A DNA stretch of 34,044 nucleotides from Candidatus Eiseniibacteriota bacterium. GTDB lineage: Bacteria > Eisenbacteria > RBG-16-71-46. Positions within the stretch are counted from its first letter, which is position 1. Every line of letters begins with the position of its first letter. The stretch lies in the NCBI GenBank assembly GCA_005893225.1, contig VBOT01000021.1, positions 10,969 through 45,012 on the forward strand, given 5' to 3'. The notes beneath the pieces are model-generated. The model searched no databases. It was not told where the DNA came from and worked only from the letters and a program-made list of their open reading frames with translations. A program made the translations under genes and the position numbers. Below, one piece after another: positions 26,063 through 34,044 of the stretch.

Positions 26063-26257
26063 CTACTGATGCATCGACGTGTCGGCGTGCATCGAGGTGT
26101 CCGCCTTCATGGTGGTGTCCATGCTGGTCTCGGCCGGAGGCGTGCTCGTCTCGCTGGTAGGCGTCGTCTCCTCCGCCTTCTTACCGCAGCCGATCGCGGC
26201 GAGTGCAATGGTGAGGGCCAGAAGGGCCACCATTGCCAGAGCGAAAATCTTCCGCAT
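26063..26257 (-). CDS. Small lipoprotein with Met/His-rich C-terminus
   Basis: MRKIFALAMVALLALTIALAAIGCGKKAEETTPTSETSTPPAETSMDTTMKADTSMHADTSMHQ. Lipobox-like AAIGC, upstream GAGGAGGTGACG. Confidence 0.75.
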   Translation of the reverse strand: MRKIFALAMVALLALTIALAAIGCGKKAEETTPTSETSTPPAETSMDTTMKADTSMHADTSMHQ

Positions 26258-26330
26258 TGTGTTCTCGTCACCTCCTCTCGGTCTCGCCGCGCCCGAATTG
26301 CCGGTCGCGGCCCTTGTTCTCAGTGCGCTC

Positions 26331-26361
26331 AAAACGCAAAAACACCACTCGTGAGCGGTGT
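26331..26361 (-). terminator. Rho-independent terminator (minus strand)
   Basis: Minus-strand reading: ACACCGCTCACGAGTGGTGT hairpin (one mismatch) followed by TTTTTGCGTTTT. Confidence 0.65.
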
Positions 26362-26549
26362 CTTGGTCGGCAGCATCCCTGCTGTCCCGGTTTCGACGTT
26401 GTGTGAATGCTGGAGAATTCTGGGCCTTCCTCTTCTGGCAAGCGGGATCCTCCAACCGAAACGCGCGAAAGGCTAGGGGGCGGCCCCCCAGATGTCAACT
26501 AGGATCTTTGCTCGGCGCCCGGTAGGGTCCGGCCGGTAAACGAAACTTC

Positions 26550-27725
26550 TCAAACGGATTGCAGGGCCTGGGCCACGTCCGCCCGGAGGTCCTCGACATC
26601 CTCGATCCCCACCGAAAGCCTGAGCAGGCCGTCGGCGAAGCCGATCGACAGCCGGTCCTCGCGCGGCACCGAAGCATGGGTCATCGAGGCGGGATGGCAC
26701 ACCAGGCTCTCCACTCCGCCGAGGCTCTCGGCGCGCGCGAACAGGCGGAAGCGGCCGGACACCCGCCGCCCCGCCTCGAGCGAGCCGTCGCCGGGGATGA
26801 ACGAGATCATGCCGCCGAAGCCCGACGCCTGGCGCCTGGCCAGCTCGTGCTGGGGGTGGCTCTCGAGACCGGGATAGAGCACGGCCTTCACCTGGGGCTG
26901 GGCGGCGAGGAAGCGCGCCAGGGTCCGGGCGTTCTCCTCGTGGCGCTGCATCCGCACCGCGAGCGTCTTGGTGCCGCGCAGCGCGAGCCAGCAGTCCATG
27001 GGCCCCGGCACGGCGCCGGCCGCGTTCTGGAGGAAGCGCAGCTGCTCGGCCAGCCGTTCGTCGCTCGTCACCAGCGCCCCGCCGATCATGTCGCTGTGAC
27101 CGTTGAGGTACTTGGTGACCGAGTGGAGCACCACCTGGGCGCCGAGCTCGAGCGGACGCTGCAGGTAGGGCGTCATGAAGGTGTTGTCCACCACCACGCA
27201 CACGTTGCGCCGGCGCGCCCGCTCGCTCACCGCCGCGAGATCGGTGAGCTGCATCATCGGGTTGGTCGGCGTCTCGACGAACAGCATGCGGGTCCTGGGC
27301 CCGAACGCGCGCTCTACCTGGTCGGGGTCCTGGGCGGAGACGAAGCTGAACTCGAGCCCAAAACGCTTGAACACCCGATCGAACAGACGGTAGGTGCCGC
27401 CGTAGAGGTTGTTCCCCGCCACCACGTGGTCGCCGGCCGAGAGGGTCTGCAGCAGGGTGGTCGTGGCGGCGAGCCCGGAGGCGAAGCAGAAGCCGTGGCG
27501 GCCCCCCTCGAGGGCGGCGAGGTTGCGCTCGAGCGCGAAGCGCGTGGGGTTGTGAGTGCGCCCGTACTCGTAGCCCTTGTGCTTGCCGAGCGCCTCCTGG
27601 GCGTAGGTGGAGGTCTGGTAGAGAGGCACGACCACGGCCCCGGTGGTCGGGTCGGGCTCCTGCCCGGCGTGCACGGCGCGGGTGCTGAACCCCGAGCCGG
27701 GCGTGAGCGACGACTCTCCGCCCAT
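26550..27725 (-). CDS. Cystathionine gamma-lyase/synthase-type PLP enzyme
   Basis: 'FSTRAVHAGQEPDPTTGAVVVPLYQTSTYAQEALGKHKGYEYGRTHNPTRFALERNLAALEGG', 'VETPTNPMMQLTDLAAV', 'HSVTKYLNGHSDMIGGALV'. Confidence 0.94.
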   Translation of the reverse strand: MGGESSLTPGSGFSTRAVHAGQEPDPTTGAVVVPLYQTSTYAQEALGKHKGYEYGRTHNPTRFALERNLAALEGGRHGFCFASGLAATTTLLQTLSAGDHVVAGNNLYGGTYRLFDRVFKRFGLEFSFVSAQDPDQVERAFGPRTRMLFVETPTNPMMQLTDLAAVSERARRRNVCVVVDNTFMTPYLQRPLELGAQVVLHSVTKYLNGHSDMIGGALVTSDERLAEQLRFLQNAAGAVPGPMDCWLALRGTKTLAVRMQRHEENARTLARFLAAQPQVKAVLYPGLESHPQHELARRQASGFGGMISFIPGDGSLEAGRRVSGRFRLFARAESLGGVESLVCHPASMTHASVPREDRLSIGFADGLLRLSVGIEDVEDLRADVAQALQSV

Positions 27726-27777
27726 CAGGAGGGTCCCGCCCCCGGTCCCGTCGTCCCGGGGTCCACCCGCCGTGCCA

Positions 27778-29178
27778 TCACTCGCCGCCGACGATGAACT
27801 GGAGCATGTCGAATCGCGTGAGGATCCCCACCACCGAACCGTTCTGGCTCACCAGCACGGCCGGGGTGCGGGCGGTGAGCAGGCGCGTGACCTGCTCGAC
27901 CGGCTCGTCGCGCGGGACGACCGGCAGGGGCTCCGCCATGAACGACTCGACCGGCTGGTCGAGCGCCGAGGAGTCCTGCAGCACGCTCTTCAGGATCTCG
28001 CTGTCGTAGAGCGTGCCCACCACTTCCTTGTCCTTGAACACCGGGATCTGGGTGATGTTGTGGCGCTCAACCAGCGCGAGCGCGCGGCGCAGCGACTCCC
28101 CCACCTGAACCGAGAGCAGCGGCGGGATCTCGCGCCCCTTGCCCGCGACCACGTCGGCGACCAGAGTGACCGCCGGGTCGAGCAGGTGATTGTCGCGCAT
28201 CCAGGCGTCGTTGTGGACCTTGCTGAGGTAGCGCTCGCCGGTGTCGGGAAGCACCACCACCAGCAGATCGGCCGGCGTCAAGTGCTTCGCGACCTCGAGC
28301 GCCACCCACGCGGCCATCCCGCCCGAGCCCCCGACGAAGATCGCGTCCTCGCGCGCCAGGCGGCGGGTGAGGTTCAGGGCCTCGCGGTCCCCGCACGAGA
28401 TCACCTGGTCGATCAAGGAGAAGTCGGTGGCGCTCGGGATGAAGTCCTCCCCGACCCCCTCGATCTTGTAGGTATGAGCCTCGGTGATCTCGCGGGTCTC
28501 GTGATAGTGCTTGAGGATCGAGCCCACCGGGTCGGCTCCGATGACCTTGACTCCCGGGCGGCGTTCCTTGAGATAGCGCGCCACGCCCGAGATCGTGCCT
28601 CCCGTCCCCATGCCCGCCACGAAGTGGGTGATCTTGCCGGCGGTCTGCTCCCAGATCTCGGGCCCGGTGGTCTCGTAATGGGCCTGTGGGTTGGCCGGGT
28701 TGTGATACTGGTCGGTCAGGAACGCTCCGGGCCGCTCGGCGGCGATGCGGCGCGCCACCGAGTAGTACGACTCCGGTGAATCCGGCGGCACGGCGGTCGG
28801 GCTCAGCAGGACCTCGGCGCCGAAGGCCTTGAGAAGGTTGACCTTCTCGCTCGAGACCTTGTCGGGCATGCAGAACACCGACCGGTAGCCCCGGACCGCC
28901 GCCACCATCGCGAGGCCGAGACCGGTGTTCCCCGAGGTGCACTCGACGATGGTGCCCCCGGGCCTGAGCTTCCCCTCGTGCTCCGCGGCCTCGACCATGG
29001 CGAGCCCGATCCGGTCCTTGACGCTGCTGCCGGGATTCAGGGTCTCCATCTTGGCGAGCACCGGCGCGGGACAGTGCCGGGCGACCCTTCTCAGCCGCAC
29101 GAGCGGAGTGCGCCCCACGGTCTCCAGGATCGTCTCGAAGTACTGGACGCCTTCGAGGGCGGTGGTCAAGGGAGGCAA
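27778..29178 (-). CDS. cbs: Cystathionine beta-synthase (PLP domain plus CBS domain pair)
   Basis: 'VGRTPLVRLRR', 'METLNPGSSVKDRIGLAMVEAAE', 'ECTSGNTGLGLAMVAAV', 'GMGTGGTISGVARYLKE', C-terminal CBS domains 'ITQIPVFKDKEVVGTLYDSEILKSV' and 'PAVLVSQNGSVVGILTRFDMLQFI'. Confidence 0.94.
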   Translation of the reverse strand: MPPLTTALEGVQYFETILETVGRTPLVRLRRVARHCPAPVLAKMETLNPGSSVKDRIGLAMVEAAEHEGKLRPGGTIVECTSGNTGLGLAMVAAVRGYRSVFCMPDKVSSEKVNLLKAFGAEVLLSPTAVPPDSPESYYSVARRIAAERPGAFLTDQYHNPANPQAHYETTGPEIWEQTAGKITHFVAGMGTGGTISGVARYLKERRPGVKVIGADPVGSILKHYHETREITEAHTYKIEGVGEDFIPSATDFSLIDQVISCGDREALNLTRRLAREDAIFVGGSGGMAAWVALEVAKHLTPADLLVVVLPDTGERYLSKVHNDAWMRDNHLLDPAVTLVADVVAGKGREIPPLLSVQVGESLRRALALVERHNITQIPVFKDKEVVGTLYDSEILKSVLQDSSALDQPVESFMAEPLPVVPRDEPVEQVTRLLTARTPAVLVSQNGSVVGILTRFDMLQFIVGGE

Positions 29179-29550
29179 AGCTCCTGGGCGGCTCTCACGG
29201 GGTGGGCCCTTTCCTGAAGGGCCGGCGCGCCTGCGCTCCGGGACAGGCGGCGCGCTCCAAGCCCGAGGACGCAGGGTAGGGTGGGGGTCGGAAGAGAGTC
29301 AAGGGCCGCCGCCGGCGGTGGGGCATCGCACCCAGGTTCCGCCGCCGTCGTGCGGGCGTCGTTCGCCCGCGACAGCCGACGCGAGCCCCGGGTTCCTTCG
29401 CCGCTCTGCTGCGCGGACCCTCGCAGCCGCGGCTCCCCGGCCGCAAGCCGCCCCTCGTCACCGACCTAGCTCCGGGAGGCCGTGATCGACGAGGCCGCTC
29501 GCTTCACCCGGCGCGCCGGATCCATGGGTCACCTAGGATCCAGACGCCGG

Positions 29551-29665
29551 CATGATATCAGACAATCACAATCTAGATTAATTCTTACAACCACATGTAT
29601 CACGTTCTAGTAAGTTTTGGTTTACTGTAAGATATCAACCTGCTTTATACTAATAGCAGGTTTCC
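29551..29665. promoter_or_regulatory. AT-rich island with nested inverted repeats upstream of the SDR/kinase cluster
   Basis: aatctagatt palindrome (29570-29579); tcttaca/tgtaaga (29583-29589/29626-29632); agtaa/ttact (29609-29613/29622-29626); aacctgct/agcaggtt hairpin (29637-29644/29655-29662); TATACT at 29646-29651. Confidence 0.55.
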
Positions 29666-29790
29666 ACGTGTTCAGACGCGCCGCGAAGTGACCCCCGCCT
29701 TCCATCCAAGAGATACGAGGGCCCTGAGAACCGGCCGCTCGACGCCCGCGGACCAAACACATCTCGCTAGCAATCCAACCTGGAGGGTCC

Positions 29791-30834
29791 ATGCGTGTTC
29801 TAGTCGCGGGTGGCGCAGGTATGATCGGCTCGAACCTGTGCGAGCAGTTGTTGTCCCGGGGCCACGAGGTGTTCTGCGTGGACAACCTCGTCACCGGCCG
29901 CCGCGTCAATATCGAGGCCCTGCTCGCTCAGCCGCGCTTCCACTTCGTGCAGCACGACATCATCCACGAGCTGCCGGCGTTCGCCCTGATGGACCGGATC
30001 TTTCACCTGGCGAGCCCCGCCAGCCCGCCCGGCTACACGCGCGTCCCGATCGAGACGCTGCGCGTCAATAGCGAGGGAACCCGCCGGCTGCTCGAGATGG
30101 CGGAGTTGCACGGCGCGCGCCTCCTGTACACGAGCACCTCGGAGACCTACGGCGACCCTCTCCAGCACCCCCAGTCCGAGGACTATCGCGGCAACGTGAG
30201 CTGCACCGGCCCCCGTTCCATGTACGACGAGGCCAAGCGCTACGGCGAGGCGCTCACCATGGCCTTCGTGAGGACTCGGGGACTGGATGCCCGGGTGGTT
30301 CGCATCTTCAACACCTACGGCCCGCGCTCGGCTCCCGACGACGGCCGGCTGGTGGTGAATCTCATCACGCAGGCCCTGCGCGGCCAGCCCATGACGATCT
30401 ACGGGGACGGCTCCCAGACCCGCTCGCTCTGTTACGTCTCCGATATGGTCAGCGGCCTGATTTGCGCCATGGAGTCGCCGCGCGCCGCCGGCGAGGTCGT
30501 CAATCTCGGCAACGCCGAGGAGCACACGGTGCTCGAGTTCGCGCGCATGATCCGCGAGCTGACCAGCTCCACGTCCGGATTCGTATTCGGTCCTCCCGCG
30601 GTGGGTGACGATCCGCAGCTCCGCTGCCCCGACACCCGCAAGGCCCGCGAGCTCCTCGGCTGGGAGGCGCGGGTGGGGATCCGCGAGGGATTGACCCAGA
30701 CCATCAACTATTTCCGGAAGCTGCTCGACCTCGACGGGGTCCGCCCGGCGGCGCTGGCGCCGCACCAGAACGGCACGGTTCACCGCCCGTGGCTGAAGCG
30801 CATCGACGGCCTCCGCCACGAGCGGAGCTCCTGA
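29791..30834 (+). CDS. NAD-dependent epimerase/dehydratase, UDP-glucuronate decarboxylase-like
   Basis: 'MRVLVAGGAGMIGSNLCEQLLSRGHEVFCVDNLVTGR', 'IFHLASPASPPGY', 'YTSTSETYGDPLQHPQSEDYRGNV...YDEAKRYGEALTMAF', 'RIFNTYGPRSAPDDGRLVVNLITQAL'. Confidence 0.9.
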   Translation: MRVLVAGGAGMIGSNLCEQLLSRGHEVFCVDNLVTGRRVNIEALLAQPRFHFVQHDIIHELPAFALMDRIFHLASPASPPGYTRVPIETLRVNSEGTRRLLEMAELHGARLLYTSTSETYGDPLQHPQSEDYRGNVSCTGPRSMYDEAKRYGEALTMAFVRTRGLDARVVRIFNTYGPRSAPDDGRLVVNLITQALRGQPMTIYGDGSQTRSLCYVSDMVSGLICAMESPRAAGEVVNLGNAEEHTVLEFARMIRELTSSTSGFVFGPPAVGDDPQLRCPDTRKARELLGWEARVGIREGLTQTINYFRKLLDLDGVRPAALAPHQNGTVHRPWLKRIDGLRHERSS

Positions 30835-31013
30835 AGGCGGTGGCTTCGCACTGAATCCGATCTTCCTCTTCGAAACGCGAAACCAGTGGATCTTGCGGCG
30901 AATTCCAGGCAGGGAAGGAAGCGGGCCCGCCCGCGCGTTCGAGCGCGCGCTCGCACGGAGGCGAGCTCCTGAAGGGCTCCGAGTCATCGTCGCGTGAATC
31001 AGGGACCGCCGTG

Positions 31014-32033
31014 ATGGAAATCCCCGGAGGGCCGACCCCGGGCGAGGGCCCGAGGGCCGACGACGAGGCGCTGCGCCGGTGGCTGCAGAGCAGTCTGCTC
31101 GGGCGCCCGGACCCCGCGCCCGAAATCGTGTCGCTCCAGCGGCGGCCGGTGGCCGAGGACACCTCGTACCCGTGCGAAGTCATCACCATGACGCTCGCCG
31201 GAGGCGCCACCGCCGAGATCTTCCTCAAGATATTCGGCCGTTCCGAGTCTCCCAGTGATGATATTTCGCTGCGCTATGAACGGGAGCTGCGGGTCTATCG
31301 CGATGTGCTGGAGGGAGCCAACCTCGGCACCCCCAGCTTCCGGGGCTCGCTCCGTTCGCCCGAGCGATCGTGGCTGGCGCTCGAGTTCGTCCCGGGCGAT
31401 CGGCTTCACTGGCGCGACTCGACCCTGTTCATCGCCGCGGCAGCCTGGCTCGCCCGCATGCAGGCTCACTTCACCGCGCACCCCGAACACCTGGGCGAAA
31501 CTTCGTTCCTGATCCGCCACGACACCGCGTTCTTCCGGTTTCACGCCGACGAGGCCCTGCACGCGGTGTCGCAACTCTCTCCCGTCCTCGCGGAACGCCT
31601 CGCGCAGGTGCTCGAGGACTACGACCGGAACATCGAGGTCATGACTCGCGAGCCGGCCACGTTGATCCATGGCTCCTTCAGCAAGCACGACATCCTGGTC
31701 GAGACGTCGGCGGATCCCCCCCGCCTCTGCCCGATCGACTGGGAACAGGCGGGGCTGGGATCGCCCTTCTACGATCTGGCATTCCTCACCGACGGCTGGA
31801 AGCCCCCCACGCTGGACCGGATGTGGGATGCTTATAGGGACGAGTTCGCGAGGCACCGGCTCGACCGCCCCAACTGGGATCGCTTGCATCTTCTCGTGCC
31901 GTGTTTTCGCCTGCACAAGATCCTCATGACCCTCGGCAAATCGTCGGCTCGCGGCTTCAACGAAGCGGCCGTCGGCAAGCTCGTGGAAACGGCCTGGCGC
32001 CTCCGGCGGGCGCTGGCGGGAGACTACTCGTGA
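31014..32033 (+). CDS. Aminoglycoside-phosphotransferase (APH)-family protein 1, degenerate catalytic loop
   Basis: 'ATLIHGSFSKHDILVETSADPPRLCPIDWEQAGLGSPFYDLAFL', APH fold signature with HGS in place of HGD. An alternative GTG start is at 31011. Confidence 0.8.
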   Translation: MEIPGGPTPGEGPRADDEALRRWLQSSLLGRPDPAPEIVSLQRRPVAEDTSYPCEVITMTLAGGATAEIFLKIFGRSESPSDDISLRYERELRVYRDVLEGANLGTPSFRGSLRSPERSWLALEFVPGDRLHWRDSTLFIAAAAWLARMQAHFTAHPEHLGETSFLIRHDTAFFRFHADEALHAVSQLSPVLAERLAQVLEDYDRNIEVMTREPATLIHGSFSKHDILVETSADPPRLCPIDWEQAGLGSPFYDLAFLTDGWKPPTLDRMWDAYRDEFARHRLDRPNWDRLHLLVPCFRLHKILMTLGKSSARGFNEAAVGKLVETAWRLRRALAGDYS

Positions 32034-33049
32034 GTCGAAAAGAACCGGTGGCGGTCTGCAACTACTCCGTGGCCGAGCATCCCGCGGCCCGGGCGTGGCG
32101 CGAATTGGGCTCCGACCCGCGCACACCCGTCATCGTCGAGACCTGGAGAGGAATGAAGACGACCAAGCCGGCGATCTATCGACTCGGCTTCGGCGACGCC
32201 GAATCCTCCTCGGTCTTCGTCAAGTGGTTCCTGGGACAGAGCCCCGACGTGGAGCGCACCGTCTACGAGGAGATCCTGCCCCGGCTCCCCGTCACGGGGC
32301 CGCGCTACCACGGATGCATCGAGACCGGCGACGCGAGCACCTGGCTCTTCGTCGAGGATGTCGGGAGCCAGCGCCTCTCGCCTTCCGACCCCGCGCAGCG
32401 CGCCCTGGCGGCGCGCTGGCTGGGGACGCTGCACACCCGTGCCCTCGAGGTCGGCGCCGCGGCGAGCCTGCCGGAGGCCGGACCGCCCCGCTACCTGGCG
32501 AATCTGCACGCGTCGCGCGAGGCCATCCGCAAGTGCCTGAAGAAGCCGATCCTGACCGCCGATGACCGGTGCGTGCTCGACGGCGTCCTCGCCCAGCTCG
32601 ATTACCTGGAGAGTCGCTGGCCGAGCCTCGAGAGGGAGTGCGACGCCCTGCCCCGCACCCTCACCCACGGGGACTTCCGGCCCAAGAACGTGAGGGTTCG
32701 CCGGCAGGGAGCCGGGCTCGTGATCAATCCCATCGACTGGGAGACGGCGGGCTGGGGCGTGCCGGTCGCCGACCTGGCCCCGGGGCGGGGGCGGGGGCTG
32801 GAGAGCCAGGTGGACCTGGAGGTGTATGCGTCGATGGTTCAGAGGGTGTGGCCGGACCTCGATTCGAACCTGATCGGCAGGATGGTCGTCATGGGCAGCA
32901 TCTTTCGCACGCTTGCGGCGATCGAGTGGTCGTGCGTCAGTCTCGGGTTCGACGAGCCGGTGTTCCTCCTCGAGCCGATCGCCTCGATGAGCTCCTACCG
33001 CAAGAGGCTCTCCATGTTCCTCGAGGCGGCGGCGGAGTGGCTGACATGA
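32030..33049 (+). CDS. APH-family phosphotransferase 2
   Basis: GTG start overlapping the upstream TGA (GTGA). 'RTLTHGDFRPKNVRVRRQGAGLVINPIDWETAGWGVPVADLA'. Confidence 0.82.
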   Translation: MSRKEPVAVCNYSVAEHPAARAWRELGSDPRTPVIVETWRGMKTTKPAIYRLGFGDAESSSVFVKWFLGQSPDVERTVYEEILPRLPVTGPRYHGCIETGDASTWLFVEDVGSQRLSPSDPAQRALAARWLGTLHTRALEVGAAASLPEAGPPRYLANLHASREAIRKCLKKPILTADDRCVLDGVLAQLDYLESRWPSLERECDALPRTLTHGDFRPKNVRVRRQGAGLVINPIDWETAGWGVPVADLAPGRGRGLESQVDLEVYASMVQRVWPDLDSNLIGRMVVMGSIFRTLAAIEWSCVSLGFDEPVFLLEPIASMSSYRKRLSMFLEAAAEWLT

Positions 33050-34044
33050 TCGAGGGGCTGGAGCGCGCCTTCGCCGGGGCCGGCCAGGAGATGCCGCCCG
33101 GCCTGGATCGAGCCCTGAGCGAGGCGGTTCGAGGCTCGGGGGGTCCCATCCGGCTGATCGAGCACCGAGAGCTCAAGGCCGCCGTTATCCGCCTGCGCCT
33201 GGAGGTGGCGGGCGAGGTCCGCGCGGTGGTGGTGAAGCGCCTGCGCCCGGCGGAGGCCCGCCGCAACCAGCTCGCGATCCAGCGCTGGCTGCCGGCCGGA
33301 GACATGGGCGGCATGGCGCCCGAGTTGCTGGGCGCCGCTTCGGACCTCACCGGGGAGCGGGTGTGGCAGATCTACGAGGATCTCGGGGACTGGTCCCTGA
33401 ACGGCGAGGAGCCCGGGGCCGAGCGCGTGGCGGCCGGCGTGCGCGAGATCGCGCGCATGCACGGCCGTTTCTCCGATCACCCGGTGCTCGGCGAGTGCCG
33501 CCTTCACGGTGGAAGCCTCGACTTCGGCGCCTTCGAGGCCAACCTGCGGGATGCGACGCGAGCCCTGGAGGCGCTGCGGCCTCCGGGCCTTACACCCACC
33601 TCGGAGCAGGTCGCGCTCCGGGACCGGCTGCTCGCGCGCCTCGGTCGGCTCGCCGGCGAGACACCCATGCGCCGGGAGGCCCAGGCGGAGCTCGGCGGGC
33701 CCGAGACCCTGCTCCACGGCGATCTCTGGACGACCAACACCTTCGTCGAGGCCCTCGACGGAGGGTTTCGGGTGCGGCTCATCGACTGGGATCACGCCGG
33801 GGTCGGACCGGCGGCCTACGACCTGTCCACCCTGTTGCTGCGGTTCGCGCGCGAGCGCCGGCCGTGGATCCTCGACTGCTACCGGCGCGGCCCCGAGCGA
33901 GCCTGGCGCTTGCCCGGGACCGACCCTCTCAACCTCATGTTCGAGACCTTCGAGCTCTCCCGCTACGCGAGCCGCATCATCTGGCCCGCCATCGCGCTGC
34001 TCTACCGCCGCGTGACCTGGGGCTTCGACGAGCTCCAGGCGGTG
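33046..34044 (+). CDS. APH-family phosphotransferase 3, 3' truncated by window end
   Basis: ATGA overlap with the upstream stop. Frame open to base 34044; translated by hand: 'ETLLHGDLWTTNTFVEALDGGFRVRLIDWDHAGVGPAAYDLSTLLL'. Absent from the supplied ORF track because it lacks a stop. Confidence 0.85.
   Translation, partial: MIEGLERAFAGAGQEMPPGLDRALSEAVRGSGGPIRLIEHRELKAAVIRLRLEVAGEVRAVVVKRLRPAEARRNQLAIQRWLPAGDMGGMAPELLGAASDLTGERVWQIYEDLGDWSLNGEEPGAERVAAGVREIARMHGRFSDHPVLGECRLHGGSLDFGAFEANLRDATRALEALRPPGLTPTSEQVALRDRLLARLGRLAGETPMRREAQAELGGPETLLHGDLWTTNTFVEALDGGFRVRLIDWDHAGVGPAAYDLSTLLLRFARERRPWILDCYRRGPERAWRLPGTDPLNLMFETFELSRYASRIIWPAIALLYRRVTWGFDELQAV

Noticed and set aside
30940-30953. Perfect palindrome cgagcgcgcgctcg
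   Set aside because: Alternating GC palindromes are expected at this base composition; no associated motif.
30820-30977. Direct repeat gagctcctgaagg flanking the SDR-kinase intergenic gap
   Set aside because: Only 13 nt, one copy overlapping the SDR stop codon; not distinguishable from chance in GC-rich sequence.

Overview
This 34 kb window is very GC-rich bacterial DNA. The lineage looks like FCB-group or Eisenbacteria-like Gram-negative bacteria, inferred only from protein style, notably three secreted proteins with FlgD/T9SS-like C-terminal domains. It is mostly metabolic and envelope genes:
- a truncated CreD
- two Cys/Met-metabolism PLP lyases, one in an operon with cystathionine beta-synthase
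- a GT9 glycosyltransferase
- SAM hydroxide adenosyltransferase (DUF62)
- a GT2-NodB fusion
- an S41 protease
- a class I aminotransferase
- a GH3/NagZ-like hydrolase
- a large kelch-type protein
- a CxxCH-bearing outer-membrane beta-barrel
- a cupredoxin
- a tightly coupled minus-strand operon: DUF4097 beta-solenoid, polymer-forming membrane protein, VTT/DedA protein, HyuA, HyuB
- a small Met/His-rich lipoprotein
- after an AT-rich structured island, a UDP-glucuronate decarboxylase-like SDR and three tandem APH-family kinases, the last truncated by the window end.
The most interesting signals are: (i) palindromic elements at 4520-4641 and 18716-18795 that share arms, plus a long inverted repeat at 22427-22572. 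One of these encodes the C-terminal tail of HyuB and another the N-terminal linker of HyuA. (ii) A single-heme-motif/beta-barrel fusion next to a type-1 copper protein. (iii) Three tandem APH-like kinases, one with a degenerate catalytic motif, behind an AT-rich island. (iv) Three genes each broken by one apparent point change or indel, including a probable Trp-to-amber change in a kelch repeat. No tRNA, rRNA, CRISPR array or transposase was recognised.
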